A stretch of 64,000 nt of DNA from the NCBI GenBank assembly GCA_036268875.1, contig DATATI010000080.1, positions 62,001-126,000 on the forward strand, written 5' to 3'. The DNA comes from Polyangia bacterium (GTDB lineage Bacteria > Myxococcota_A > Polyangia > Fen-1088). A program made the position numbers and the translations under genes. Shown piece by piece: positions 1 through 8,641 of the stretch. Numbering within the stretch: the first letter of the stretch is position 1; the number at the start of each line of letters is the position of its first letter. The notes beneath the pieces are model-generated. The model searched no databases and had not been told where the DNA came from. It worked only from the letters and a program-made list of their open reading frames with translations.

Positions 1-2
1 GT

Positions 3-914
3 CTGGACGTGGTGGTGCTGGAAGGCACCGCGCCCGGCGGACAGGCGGGCACCAGCTCGCGCATCGAAAATTATCTCGGCTTTCCCACCGGCATTTCAGG
101 GCAAGCGCTGGCCGGCCGGGCGCTGAACCAGGCGGAAAAATTCGGCGCCGAGGTGGCGATCGGCCGCCGCGCCGTGCGCCTCAACTGCGACACCCGCCCC
201 TACAAGATTTTCCTGGAAAACGACGAGGTGGTTCGCACCCGGGCCATCGTCATCGCCACCGGTGCCCGTTATCGCAAGCCCGACCTTCCCGATCTGATGC
301 GCTTTGAAGGCGCTGGCATCTATTACAGCGCCACCCATCTGGAAGCGCAGCTTTGCCAGAAGGAACCGGTGGCCATCGTCGGCGGGGCCAACTCGGCCGG
401 GCAGGCGGCGGTCTTTCTTTCCCAGATCGCCTCGAACGTCGACGTGCTGGTGCGCGGGCCGGGCCTGGCCGACAGCATGTCGCGCTATCTCATCCAGCGC
501 ATCAACGACGGCGAAAACGTCCGCCTGCGCACGCGCACGCAGATCGAAGCGCTGGAGGGCAAGGAATGGCTAGAGCGCGTGCGCATCCGCCACCTGGATT
601 CCGGCGAGCGCAACACGCTGGCCTTGCGCCACATCTTCATGATGACCGGCGCCGAACCGTACACCGCCTGGCTGCAGGGGTGCGTCTTGCTGGACGATCG
701 CGGCTTCGTGAAGACCGGCGCCGACCTGCGCCCCGACGATCTGGCCGGCGCCCGCTGGCCGCTGCCGCGTCCGCCGCTCCTGATGGAGACCAGCATCCCC
801 GGCGTCTTCGCCGTCGGCGACGCCCGTGCGGGCAGCGTCAAGCGAGTGGCGTCGGCGGTGGGTGAAGGATCGATCTGCATTCAGCTTGTGCACCGCGCGC
901 TGCAAGAGCTGTGA
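3..914 (+). CDS. Thioredoxin-reductase-like FAD-dependent oxidoreductase (5' partial)
   Basis: The gene enters from the left edge, so its N-terminus (first FAD motif and any extra domain) is missing. Visible are the GGQAGTSSRIENYLGFP segment typical of the thioredoxin reductase superfamily, a second dinucleotide fold (AIVGGANSAGQAA) for NAD(P)H, and the C-terminal FAD contact GVFAVGDARAGSVKRVASAV. Where classical thioredoxin reductase has its CxxC redox pair, this protein has GIYYSATHLEA, so it lacks the dithiol centre and probably does not reduce thioredoxin. Related proteins often carry an N-terminal cyclic-nucleotide-binding domain; whether this one does cannot be seen. It ends facing a UBP-type zinc-finger gene. 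Confidence 0.88.
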   Translation: MDVVVLEGTAPGGQAGTSSRIENYLGFPTGISGQALAGRALNQAEKFGAEVAIGRRAVRLNCDTRPYKIFLENDEVVRTRAIVIATGARYRKPDLPDLMRFEGAGIYYSATHLEAQLCQKEPVAIVGGANSAGQAAVFLSQIASNVDVLVRGPGLADSMSRYLIQRINDGENVRLRTRTQIEALEGKEWLERVRIRHLDSGERNTLALRHIFMMTGAEPYTAWLQGCVLLDDRGFVKTGADLRPDDLAGARWPLPRPPLLMETSIPGVFAVGDARAGSVKRVASAVGEGSICIQLVHRALQEL

Positions 915-948
915 ACGGGCGGCCGTCGCTGCGGCGGGCGGCCGACGG

Positions 949-1254
949 CTATTCGAGCAGCGGATCGAAGCCCACCTCGTCGACGAAGCACCAGCCCCAG
1001 GTCTCGCCCGGCTCCAGCGAGCGCATGATGGGGTGGTGCGTGGCGCGGTAGTGCTTGGTGGCGTGACGGTTCTTGGAATCGTCGCAACAGCCGACGTGCC
1101 CGCAGTGCATGCACAGACGCAAGTGAACCCACGTATCGCCGCTGGCCAAGCATTCTTCGCAGCCGCGGGTGTGTGCGTGAGTCTTGGGATTGATCGTCGC
1201 CAGATGCGGGCACGAAGCCTGGTCGCTGCCACCGTCGCTGTCGTCGTCGCTCAT
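949..1254 (-). CDS. UBP-type zinc-finger domain protein
   Basis: A 101-residue protein that is almost entirely one ZnF-UBP domain. It has CPH near residue 15, CEEC, then the CMHCGHVGCC cluster and a His-rich stretch (HATKHYRATHHPI), followed by the WCFVDEVGFD end that is typical of the family. In eukaryotes this fold binds the free C-terminus of ubiquitin; bacterial members are stand-alone and their ligand is not established. It is convergent with the flavoprotein ending at 914, with 34 bp between the stops. No signal peptide is seen, so it is probably cytoplasmic. Confidence 0.85.
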   Translation of the reverse strand: MSDDDSDGGSDQASCPHLATINPKTHAHTRGCEECLASGDTWVHLRLCMHCGHVGCCDDSKNRHATKHYRATHHPIMRSLEPGETWGWCFVDEVGFDPLLE

Positions 1255-1313
1255 GGGCGCAGTATGCCCCGCGGGCGGCGCCGAAAGACGGAAGATCGTA
1301 TGGTGGTTTCCCC

Positions 1314-2093
1314 GTGAACGACGACAACCCCGCTCCGCCCGCGCTGGCGTTCACCGACGTGTCGAAGAGCTTCGGCACCGTGCGCGCGCTGCACCCGCTC
1401 AGCCTGGAAGTGGCGCGCGGCGAGACGCTGGCGCTGATCGGACCCAGCGGCTGCGGCAAGACCACCATCTTGCGGCTGGCTCTGGGCCTTGATCGGCCGG
1501 ACAGCGGCGCGGTGTTCATCGGCGGCGCGCGGATCGGTGACGACAACGTGCGCGCGCTTCGCCAGCGCATCGGGTACGTTGTGCAGGAAGGCGGTCTGTT
1601 TCCGCACCTGACGGCGGCGGCGAATATCAGCTTGATGGCGCGCCACCTCGGTTGGGCGCCGGCGCGCATCGCCGCGCGCCAGGACGAGCTGACGGCGCTG
1701 ACTCGCTTTCCCGTCGATGCGCTCGGGCGCTACCCGTCCCAGCTTTCGGGCGGGCAGCGCCAGCGCGTGGGGTTGATGCGGGCGCTGATGCTGGATCCGA
1801 CGTTGCTCTTGCTGGACGAACCGTTGGGCGCGCTGGATCCGCTGGTGCGCGCCGAGCTGCAAGACGATCTGGGACGCGTGTTCAAGCAACTGCACAAGAC
1901 GGTGGTGCTGGTGACGCACGATCTGGCCGAGGCGGCGCTGCTGGCCGACACGGTGGCGTTGATGCGCGACGGGCGCGTGGTGCAAAAAGGCCCAGGCGTC
2001 GAGCTGTGGCGCGCGCCGGCCGATCCGTTCGTGCGCGCCTTCGTGGCCGCGCAGCGCCGGGCCGCCTTCGACGATCCGGAGCGGCCGGCGTGA
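1314..2093 (+). CDS. Osmoprotectant/glycine-betaine-type ABC transporter ATPase
   Basis: A 259-residue ABC ATPase starting with GTG. Walker A GPSGCGKT is at residues 43-50, the Q-loop Gln near 91, the signature LSGGQ at 144-148, Walker B LLLLDEP at 164-170 and the H-loop His near 202. It is shorter than ProV/OpuAA and lacks the C-terminal CBS pair of OpuCA. Its stop overlaps the GTG start of the next gene by 4 bp (GTGA), so the two are translationally coupled. The partner is a quaternary-amine-type binding protein fused to its permease, which is the basis for the substrate class; the actual ligand (betaine, choline or carnitine) cannot be read from sequence. Confidence 0.85.
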   Translation: MNDDNPAPPALAFTDVSKSFGTVRALHPLSLEVARGETLALIGPSGCGKTTILRLALGLDRPDSGAVFIGGARIGDDNVRALRQRIGYVVQEGGLFPHLTAAANISLMARHLGWAPARIAARQDELTALTRFPVDALGRYPSQLSGGQRQRVGLMRALMLDPTLLLLDEPLGALDPLVRAELQDDLGRVFKQLHKTVVLVTHDLAEAALLADTVALMRDGRVVQKGPGVELWRAPADPFVRAFVAAQRRAAFDDPERPA

Positions 2094-3643
2094 GCGCGCC
2101 GCGAACCGCCGTCAGCGCAACGCGCGCGCTGGTGGTGCTGATCCTGGCCCTGGCGTCGTCGGTGCTGTTCGACGCGCGGGTCTCGGCCGGCGACGAACGC
2201 GATCACTTGCGCGTCGCTTCGAAGGCCTTCACGGAATCGGTCATCCTGGGCGAGATCGCCGCGCAGCTCGGCAGCGCTGCTGGTACGCCAACGCAACACC
2301 GGCGCGCGCTCGGCGGCTCGAGGCTGTGCTGGGACGCGCTTTTGGGCGGCGAGATTGATCTTTACCCGGAGTACACCGGCACCCTGACGCAGGAACTGGT
2401 GCGCGACCTCGGTCCGGCGGGCGCCGATGCGGCCGCTTTGCGCGCGGCCCTGCGTGGGCGCGGGATCGGCGTCATCGGGCCGCTGGGGTTCGACAACACC
2501 TATGCCATCGGCATGCGCGCCGTCGTGGCCGACGCGCGCGGGATTCGCTCGCTGTCGGATCTCCGCAGCCACCCCGACTTGCGTTTCGGCTTCAGCAACG
2601 AGTTCATGAACCGCCGCGACGGCTGGCCGGGCTTGGCCGCACGTTACGCTTTACCGCAGACGACGGTGCAAGGATTGGATCACGACCTGGCCTACCGCGG
2701 CCTGCGCGACGGCCGGCTGGACGCCACCGACCTTTATCGAACCGACGCGGAGATCCGCCGCTATGACCTGCGGGTGCTGGCCGACGATCGCGGATTTTTC
2801 CCGCGCTATGACGCCGTGCTGGTCTATCGCCTCGACGCCGAGGCGCGCTGGCCGGCGGCGTTCGCGACCCTGCGCCACCTGCAAGGCGCCATCGACGCGC
2901 CGGCGATGATCGCCATGAACGCGCAAGTGAAGCTGGACAAGATCGCCGAGGGCACCGTCGCCGCCGCTTTCGTCAGCGCGCACGCCGGCTCATTCGGCGC
3001 CGCGACGGTATCCGCCGCCGCGACCACTGGCACGCGCGCCCGGCGCATCTGGCAGCACACGCGCGAGCATCTGTTGCTGGTGGCGGTGTCATTGCTGGCG
3101 GCGATCGCGGTGGCGTTGCCCATGGGCATCCTGGCGGCGCGCCGCCCGCGCCTGGGACAGCTGCTGCTGGCGGCGGTGGGCGTGGTGCAGACCATCCCGT
3201 CGCTGGCGCTGCTGGTTTTCATGATTCCTCTGCTGGGCATTGGCGCGCTGCCGGCGACAGCGGCGCTGTTTCTTTACAGTTTGCTGCCCATCGTCCGCAA
3301 CACGCACGCCGGCTTGCGCGCCATCGCTCCGTCGGTGCGCGACGCCGCTGCGGCGCTGGGTCTGCCGCCGCTGGCCATCCTCTGGCAGATCGAGCTGCCG
3401 CTGGCCACGGGTACGATATTGGCCGGGATCAAGAGCGCCGCAGTGATCAACGTCGGCACCGCCACCCTGGGCGCGCTGATCGGTGCCGGGGGATTGGGCC
3501 AGCCGATCTTCACCGGCATTCGCCTGGATGATCTTCCCCTGATCTTGGAAGGCGCGGTGCCGGCGTCGGTGTTGGCGCTGGCCGTGCAGGGCGTCTTCGA
3601 CCTGATGGATCGGGCGGCGGTCCCGCGCGGCTTGCGACAATAA
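2090..3643 (+). CDS. Fused substrate-binding protein and permease of an OpuC/ProWX-type ABC transporter
   Basis: A 517-residue fusion. An N-terminal signal or anchor segment (about 10-30) leads into an OpuAC-like binding domain (about 40-310) that opens with LRVASKAFTESVILGEI and contains DLYPEYTGTLTQ. The C-terminal 190 residues are a membrane permease with about five hydrophobic segments and the cytoplasmic EAA-like stretch SVRDAAAALGLPPLAILWQI, where it contacts the ATPase. GTG at 2090 was chosen because it overlaps the upstream stop by 4 bp and gives a sensible N-terminus; the frame is open further upstream but that part lies over the ATPase gene. The order (binding domain first) is the reverse of the Helicobacter ProWX arrangement as I recall it. 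Confidence 0.85.
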   Translation: MSAPRTAVSATRALVVLILALASSVLFDARVSAGDERDHLRVASKAFTESVILGEIAAQLGSAAGTPTQHRRALGGSRLCWDALLGGEIDLYPEYTGTLTQELVRDLGPAGADAAALRAALRGRGIGVIGPLGFDNTYAIGMRAVVADARGIRSLSDLRSHPDLRFGFSNEFMNRRDGWPGLAARYALPQTTVQGLDHDLAYRGLRDGRLDATDLYRTDAEIRRYDLRVLADDRGFFPRYDAVLVYRLDAEARWPAAFATLRHLQGAIDAPAMIAMNAQVKLDKIAEGTVAAAFVSAHAGSFGAATVSAAATTGTRARRIWQHTREHLLLVAVSLLAAIAVALPMGILAARRPRLGQLLLAAVGVVQTIPSLALLVFMIPLLGIGALPATAALFLYSLLPIVRNTHAGLRAIAPSVRDAAAALGLPPLAILWQIELPLATGTILAGIKSAAVINVGTATLGALIGAGGLGQPIFTGIRLDDLPLILEGAVPASVLALAVQGVFDLMDRAAVPRGLRQ

Positions 3644-3647
3644 TAAC

Positions 3648-3668
3648 AAGGGCGGACTGCCGGCCCTT
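3648..3668 (+). terminator. Weak hairpin after the Opu-type operon
   Basis: AAGGGCGG pairs with CC(G)GCCCTT around a four-base loop, giving an 8-bp stem with one bulge. Only three T residues follow, so it is a poor intrinsic terminator. It lies just after the transporter stop and before egtB. Confidence 0.35.
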
Positions 3669-3676
3669 TCGGCGTT

Positions 3677-4954
3677 ATGTTACCGCCGGCGCTGGCGCCG
3701 TGTCCCCCCCGACGAATGGCACTCCTCGACGCATACCGCGCCGTGCGCGGACAAACCGCCGCCCTGTGCGCCCCACTGTCCGCCGAGGATCAGCTGGTTC
3801 AATCGATGCCTGACGCCAGCCCGACCAAATGGCACCTGGCCCACACCAGCTGGTTTTTCGAGACCTTCGTGCTGGAGCCGGGCGCAGCCGGCTATCGCCC
3901 GTTCGATCCCACCTACCGTTTTCTCTTCAATTCGTATTACGAAACCGTGGGCGCGCGGCTGGAACGGCCGCGGCGCGGGTTGCTCTCGCGGCCGTCTTTG
4001 GCCGACGTGCAGGCGTACCGGCGCCACGTCGACGACGCCATGGCGCGCCTGCTGGAACCAGGCCTGGACGATCCGGCGCGCGCCGGTACGGTCGAGCTCG
4101 GCCTGCATCATGAACAGCAGCACCAGGAGTTGATCCTCACCGACATCAAGCACGTCTTGGGTTCGAACCCCCTGCGGCCGGCGTATCGCCCGGCGGCCAG
4201 CGACGCCAGCGACGCCGACGACGATGGCGGCACGTCAATCGCGCCGGCGAAATTTCGCCCCTTCGGCGAAGGGCTGGTGTCGATCGGCCATCACGGTCCT
4301 GGCTTCGCTTTCGACAACGAAGGGCCGCGCCACCGGGTTTTCCTGCGCGGCTTCGCGCTGGGCGATCGCCCCGTCACCTGCGGCGAATACCTGGACTTCA
4401 TGCGCGACGGCGGCTATGGCCGCGCCACGCTGTGGCTGTCCGACGGCTGGCAAGAACGGCAGCGCGAAGGCTGGCAGGCGCCGCTTTACTGGGAACAGCT
4501 CGACGGCGTGTGGATGGCGTTCACGTTGGAAGGCCTGTTGCCTGTCGATGCGCGCCAGCCGGTCTCGCACATCAGCTATTTCGAAGCCGACGCCTACGCG
4601 CGCTGGTCCGGCGCGCGCCTGCCCACCGAAGCGGAGTGGGAGCACGCCGCGCGCGACCTCCCGGTCGACGGCGCCTTCGCCGACAGCGGACGTTTTCATC
4701 CCGGGCCGGCGCGCGCCACGATGTTCGGCGACGTCTGGCAGTGGACGCAAAGCCCCTACGCCGCGTACCCCGGCTATCGTCCGCCGGGCGGCGCGATCGG
4801 GGAGTACAACGGCAAGTTCATGTGCAATCAAATGGTGCTGCGAGGCGGATCGTGTCTGACGCCGGCGGGACACGTACGCGCCACCTATCGTAATTTCTTC
4901 CCGGCCGGAACCCGCTGGCAGTCGAGCGGCATCCGATTGGCACGTGACACATGA
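3677..4954 (+). CDS. egtB: Ergothioneine biosynthesis sulfoxide synthase EgtB
   Basis: A 425-residue non-haem iron enzyme that joins a thiol substrate to trimethylhistidine with O2. The N-terminal DinB-like domain carries the three-His iron site: His56 in KWHLAHTSWFFE, and His145/His149 in HHEQQHQE. The C-terminal half is a formylglycine-generating-enzyme-like domain (RPVTCGEYLDFM, RLPTEAEWEHAAR, MFGDVWQWTQS, RNFFPAGTRWQ). The length is normal. An in-frame ATG at 3716 is an alternative start. The stop overlaps egtD by 4 bp (ATGA). No egtA, egtC or egtE is nearby, so it cannot be told whether the thiol donor is gamma-glutamylcysteine or cysteine. Confidence 0.93.
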   Translation: MLPPALAPCPPRRMALLDAYRAVRGQTAALCAPLSAEDQLVQSMPDASPTKWHLAHTSWFFETFVLEPGAAGYRPFDPTYRFLFNSYYETVGARLERPRRGLLSRPSLADVQAYRRHVDDAMARLLEPGLDDPARAGTVELGLHHEQQHQELILTDIKHVLGSNPLRPAYRPAASDASDADDDGGTSIAPAKFRPFGEGLVSIGHHGPGFAFDNEGPRHRVFLRGFALGDRPVTCGEYLDFMRDGGYGRATLWLSDGWQERQREGWQAPLYWEQLDGVWMAFTLEGLLPVDARQPVSHISYFEADAYARWSGARLPTEAEWEHAARDLPVDGAFADSGRFHPGPARATMFGDVWQWTQSPYAAYPGYRPPGGAIGEYNGKFMCNQMVLRGGSCLTPAGHVRATYRNFFPAGTRWQSSGIRLARDT

Positions 4955-5988
4955 GCCTGGCGGGCGACATCGAACTGGATCTCGGCGGCGACGGTGTCGA
5001 TGGCAGCACCGGGGATGGCCAGTCTCGCGCGAGCAGCCAACTCGAGCTCGACGAGACCAGGCGCGACGTGGCGGCGGCGGTCAGGGACGGTTTGCTGCGC
5101 CGGCGCAAGCGGCTGCCGGCGTGGCTTTTGTATGATCAGCAAGGCTCGGCTCTGTTCGAAGAGATCACGCTTTTGCCGGAGTACTACCTGACCCGAACCG
5201 AGCGCGCGATCCTCACCGACCACGCCGCCGAGATGATCCGCGCCGCCGGGCCGCCGCTGTCGGTGGTCGAGCTGGGCGCGGGATCAGCGTCGAAGACGCG
5301 GATCCTGTTGCAAGCGCTGCTGGCCCAACAACGCCACGGCCACTACACGCCGGTCGACGTCTCACCGAGCGCGCTCGGCTTCGCGCAGCACCAACTGCGC
5401 GATCTGCCGCGCCTGAGCGTTCGGCCGGTGGTGGCGCGCTATCCGGAGGAGTTGGGTTTTCTGCGCGGCCTGCCCGGCCGGCGGCTGGTGATTTTTTTGG
5501 GCTCGAACGTCGGCAATTACAACCCGCGTGCCGCCCGCACCCTGCTCGGCGCCGTGCGCCGCCAGTTGGCGCCCGGCGACGCGCTGTTGATGGGCACGGA
5601 CCTGCGCAAATCGGCGGCGGTGCTGCTACCGGCGTATGACGACGCCCGGGGCGTCACCGCGCGTTTCAACAAGAACGTCCTTGAACGCATCAACCGCGTG
5701 CTGGGCGCGCGCTTCGACAGCCATCGCTTTCGCCACGTGGTGCGCTGGAACGCCGAAGCCTCGCGCGTCGAGCTTTATCTGGAAAGTCTGGTCGCCCACA
5801 CTGTGCCGGTCGCCGCGCTGGACGTGGAAATTCCCTTCGCCGCCGGCGAGCGCATCCACACCGAATCCAGCCACAAGTTCACCCAGGCGGCGGTACGCGC
5901 GCTGCTGACGGCCGCCGGTTTCCGCTGGGAAGCCACCTGGCGCGATGCCCACCGTCGCTTCGCGGTCCATTTGGCCCGCGTGCGCTAG
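4951..5988 (+). CDS. egtD: L-histidine N-alpha-methyltransferase EgtD
   Basis: A 345-residue SAM-dependent enzyme that makes hercynine (trimethylhistidine), the first step of ergothioneine synthesis. It shows the EgtD/DUF2260 signatures: LPAWLLYDQQGSALFEEIT, PEYYLTRTE, SAM motif VVELGAGSASKTRILL, the PVDVSPSAL strand and LGSNVGNYNP. A roughly 35-residue acidic, Gly/Asp-rich N-terminal extension precedes the core and may be disordered. It is coupled to egtB by a 4-bp overlap, so the two catalytic steps form a minimal operon. The next gene is convergent. Confidence 0.93.
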   Translation: MSLAGDIELDLGGDGVDGSTGDGQSRASSQLELDETRRDVAAAVRDGLLRRRKRLPAWLLYDQQGSALFEEITLLPEYYLTRTERAILTDHAAEMIRAAGPPLSVVELGAGSASKTRILLQALLAQQRHGHYTPVDVSPSALGFAQHQLRDLPRLSVRPVVARYPEELGFLRGLPGRRLVIFLGSNVGNYNPRAARTLLGAVRRQLAPGDALLMGTDLRKSAAVLLPAYDDARGVTARFNKNVLERINRVLGARFDSHRFRHVVRWNAEASRVELYLESLVAHTVPVAALDVEIPFAAGERIHTESSHKFTQAAVRALLTAAGFRWEATWRDAHRRFAVHLARVR

Positions 5989-6011
5989 AGTTGATTTTGC
6001 GACGTGCGCCG

Positions 6012-7424
6012 CTACGGAATAACCGGCGATCCGACGTCGGCCTGGATGCACGACGAGGCGTCGAACAGCATGAACTCGACGGCTTTTTCTAGCGAGGTCA
6101 TCGGGCCGTTGTTGCACTCGGAGGGGAACGTCGGTTGCACCAGTTGGCCGGGGACCGCCGCCGTCGTCATCAACGGCGTCTGGTTGTTGCTGTCACTGGC
6201 CACGTGGAATTGGCTGAAGGCCACGCGCCCGCACTGTTGACTGTCAGGCACGCCCACCGGCGTGTTGAAGGTGAAGTTCTGGATCGAAGGCGCAGAGCCG
6301 TCGGTGTAGATCCAGCTTTGGGTGGGCGGAACGACGCCAGCGATGATGCTGACGCTCTCCAACGGGTCATGGATGGCAATCTGCCCCGACACCATACCCG
6401 TGACGCCGACCAGGGCCAGCCATTGCGAAAATGAAATGCCCTTGGGAAATTGTTGATCGATGCGGCCGACAAAGTCAGTCCCTGGCAAAAACCGCGTGCC
6501 CGACTTCCACACCACCGTGTTTTCGAAGGTGCCGCCCACGCCGTCGCGCAGCCACGAATCGCTCCAGTCGGTGAGAAAGATCCGACCGCCCTTGTTCGTA
6601 TAGTCGAGCAAGTTCTTTTGATACGCCGGGTTCTTCTGCCCGGCGCTGTCGCACGGCAGTAGCACGATGTCGTAACGGGCCAGCGTGGCCGGATCGCCCA
6701 CCAGCCGATCGCCGTTCGGCGTGGCGATGCCCAGGTGGTGGCCGCGATACGTCCACATGTTCACGCGCCCGGCATCGCCCGGCAACGTGAACTCGGCTTC
6801 GTCGATGCCGATCTTGCGCAGCGTGCAGTCGAAGGGATCCCACTGACCGGTGGCGATGGCGATGGCCGGGATGTCACCTTCGGTTTGATTGCGGGGCATG
6901 CGAGTCAGCTCGGTGGGCAGCGCGGTGTCGGTACAGGCGGTCACTTCGGGGATCACCACCTGTCGCCGCCAGCGACCGATCTGCACCACCAGCGGCACTT
7001 GCCGCCCAGGCGAAAGGCCGGTGAGCTTGAACGTGCCGTCCGGTCCGGTCACCGCGGTCGCCTGGGGCGCGCCCGAGACCGTTCCGCAACGATCGCAGGC
7101 GACGCCGGGGGAAAACGGCGCTACCGCGGTGGTCGGCACGTAGACCAGAGCGTTGTATAGAGGATCGGGGCGGCCGAAACGCGGCGGCGTGGGCGCCACC
7201 ACCGTGCCGCTGACGCTGGTGGTACCGCCGCCCGGGCAGGCGCTGAAAGTCGGTTGCGCCGAGCCCTCCATCCCCTTGCCAGCGGAAACCCCCGAAGGCA
7301 GGTCGGCCACCGTGTCCACCTGGGTAGTGCAAGCCGTCACCAGCAAACTGCCAGTTAGCAAGGCCAAAGGTCGGACGTTCCAGCCGGCACTGGAACGAGC
7401 CGCCGCGCTCGCCACCAGACCCAT
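6012..7424 (-). CDS. Lipoprotein with carboxypeptidase-regulatory-like domain
   Basis: A 470-residue secreted lipoprotein. The N-terminus has a hydrophobic stretch ending in a lipobox (LLVTAC, Cys32). Residues about 70-170 look like a CarboxypepD_reg/Ig-like domain (SGTVVAPTPPRFGRPDPLYN, then VTGPDGTFKLTGLSPGRQVP). The C-terminal 300 residues contain NLLDYTNKGGRIFLTDWSD, reminiscent of a class-I glutaminase-like or ThuA-like fold that follows a cell-surface cue, but no catalytic residue is clear. Cys-rich segments (VACDRCG, TACTDTA) suggest disulfides or metal. Homologues of this layout occur in myxobacteria; function unknown. Its start is divergent from the gene at 7510. Confidence 0.75.
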   Translation of the reverse strand: MGLVASAAARSSAGWNVRPLALLTGSLLVTACTTQVDTVADLPSGVSAGKGMEGSAQPTFSACPGGGTTSVSGTVVAPTPPRFGRPDPLYNALVYVPTTAVAPFSPGVACDRCGTVSGAPQATAVTGPDGTFKLTGLSPGRQVPLVVQIGRWRRQVVIPEVTACTDTALPTELTRMPRNQTEGDIPAIAIATGQWDPFDCTLRKIGIDEAEFTLPGDAGRVNMWTYRGHHLGIATPNGDRLVGDPATLARYDIVLLPCDSAGQKNPAYQKNLLDYTNKGGRIFLTDWSDSWLRDGVGGTFENTVVWKSGTRFLPGTDFVGRIDQQFPKGISFSQWLALVGVTGMVSGQIAIHDPLESVSIIAGVVPPTQSWIYTDGSAPSIQNFTFNTPVGVPDSQQCGRVAFSQFHVASDSNNQTPLMTTAAVPGQLVQPTFPSECNNGPMTSLEKAVEFMLFDASSCIQADVGSPVIP

Positions 7425-7509
7425 GACTTTATGGAACTACCATAGATCGGGCTTTTCTGCCGGCGTTTCTTCTGGCTCGGCCAAACCAAATCCCTGTAGG
7501 TTTTTGCTC

Positions 7510-8604
7510 ATGGGTTTTGGTCTGCTGGCCGGCGCATGGGCGTTGGTCGCGATGCTGCAGACGGCGCCCGAACCCGCCGTCGATCTGGGGGCGCCCGCGA
7601 ACCCCATTCGCGTCGTGGTGCGCATCGCCGACGAGGCCGATCAAAGGATCGTCGTCCGCCTGCGCGGCCACGCCAGCGACCTGGCCATCACCTTCGTCAC
7701 CACCGACGATCGAGCGCGTCCGGCCGACCTGGCCGAGCAGATCGCCGGCGCCGACGCGCTGGCGAGGCGCGAACAGGCCGACGCCGTGGTCTGGTTTTCG
7801 CATGGGCGTTGCGGGCACGCGGCGCCGGCCAGGCAGATCGACGGCTTGATCGTCCACATCGCCCAGCCGAAAATCCGCAGCGTCCTGGTGCGGGCGGTCG
7901 GTCATCTCTCCTGCGACCGACCGCCTGCGGCCAGCCATGCAGTCGAAGACTCGGCGGCCTTCGAAGCGGCGGCCATCGTGGTGCGCGCCGCGCTGGTGGC
8001 GGTGGCGGCCGGTGGGGCCATCGGCGTGGTGACGCCGCCGCCACCGACGGCGCCGGCCGCTCCATCCGGCCCGCAACCAGCCGTGACGGTCGGCTGGCTG
8101 TGGACGCTGGACGGCCTGACGCCGTACGGGCAGCAAGGCCTGCAAGCGGTGTTGGGCTTCGGTGGCGATCGATTCGTTCTCGAGATGGGTCTATTGGCCA
8201 CGGTGCCGGCGCAAGTGACCGACGATTTTGCCACCGTGTCGTTGTCGCGGGCGGCGCTGACGCTGGGGGGCGCCATTCGGCAGCCGCTCGGTGATCATTT
8301 CGTGATCGGCGGGGCGGTGCACGCCGGCGCGGCCTTGCAGATGCGCACCACCACCCCGCGAATGGCCGGCGTGTCGGCCTACCCGGCCAGCCGACTCGCG
8401 TCAGTGGTGGTGTCGCCGGAAGGGCGTTTTGGCGTCATCATTCCCCGCGTGCGTGGTTTGACCGTCGGGGTGGCGCTGGCCGCCGACTATATTCCCCACA
8501 TTCCGCTGCTTCGCTACACGCGCGACATGATGACCGTAAACCAGCGACGGCCGTGGGTGGTGCAGCCACGCGCGTCGCTGAATATCCAGTTGTGCCTGCC
8601 GTGA
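7510..8604 (+). CDS. Predicted outer-membrane beta-barrel-like protein in an ECF sigma operon
   Basis: A 364-residue protein of no recognised family. It starts with a hydrophobic segment (residues 2-18), followed by a domain containing EQADAVVWFSHG and a hydrophobic stretch near 155-185. A Pro/Ala-rich linker then leads to a C-terminal 180 residues with alternating hydrophobic/polar strands rich in Gly and aromatics (VGWLWTLDGLTPYG ... QPRASLNIQLCLP), as in small outer-membrane barrels. ATG 7510 was preferred over an in-frame ATG at 7423 because the latter overlaps the divergent gene. It is followed 37 bp later by a sigma-factor gene and probably shares its operon. Confidence 0.62.
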   Translation: MGFGLLAGAWALVAMLQTAPEPAVDLGAPANPIRVVVRIADEADQRIVVRLRGHASDLAITFVTTDDRARPADLAEQIAGADALARREQADAVVWFSHGRCGHAAPARQIDGLIVHIAQPKIRSVLVRAVGHLSCDRPPAASHAVEDSAAFEAAAIVVRAALVAVAAGGAIGVVTPPPPTAPAAPSGPQPAVTVGWLWTLDGLTPYGQQGLQAVLGFGGDRFVLEMGLLATVPAQVTDDFATVSLSRAALTLGGAIRQPLGDHFVIGGAVHAGAALQMRTTTPRMAGVSAYPASRLASVVVSPEGRFGVIIPRVRGLTVGVALAADYIPHIPLLRYTRDMMTVNQRRPWVVQPRASLNIQLCLP

Positions 8605-8641
8605 CCCATTTCTTGGTAGGCCAAACTCTATCCCGTTGCCC

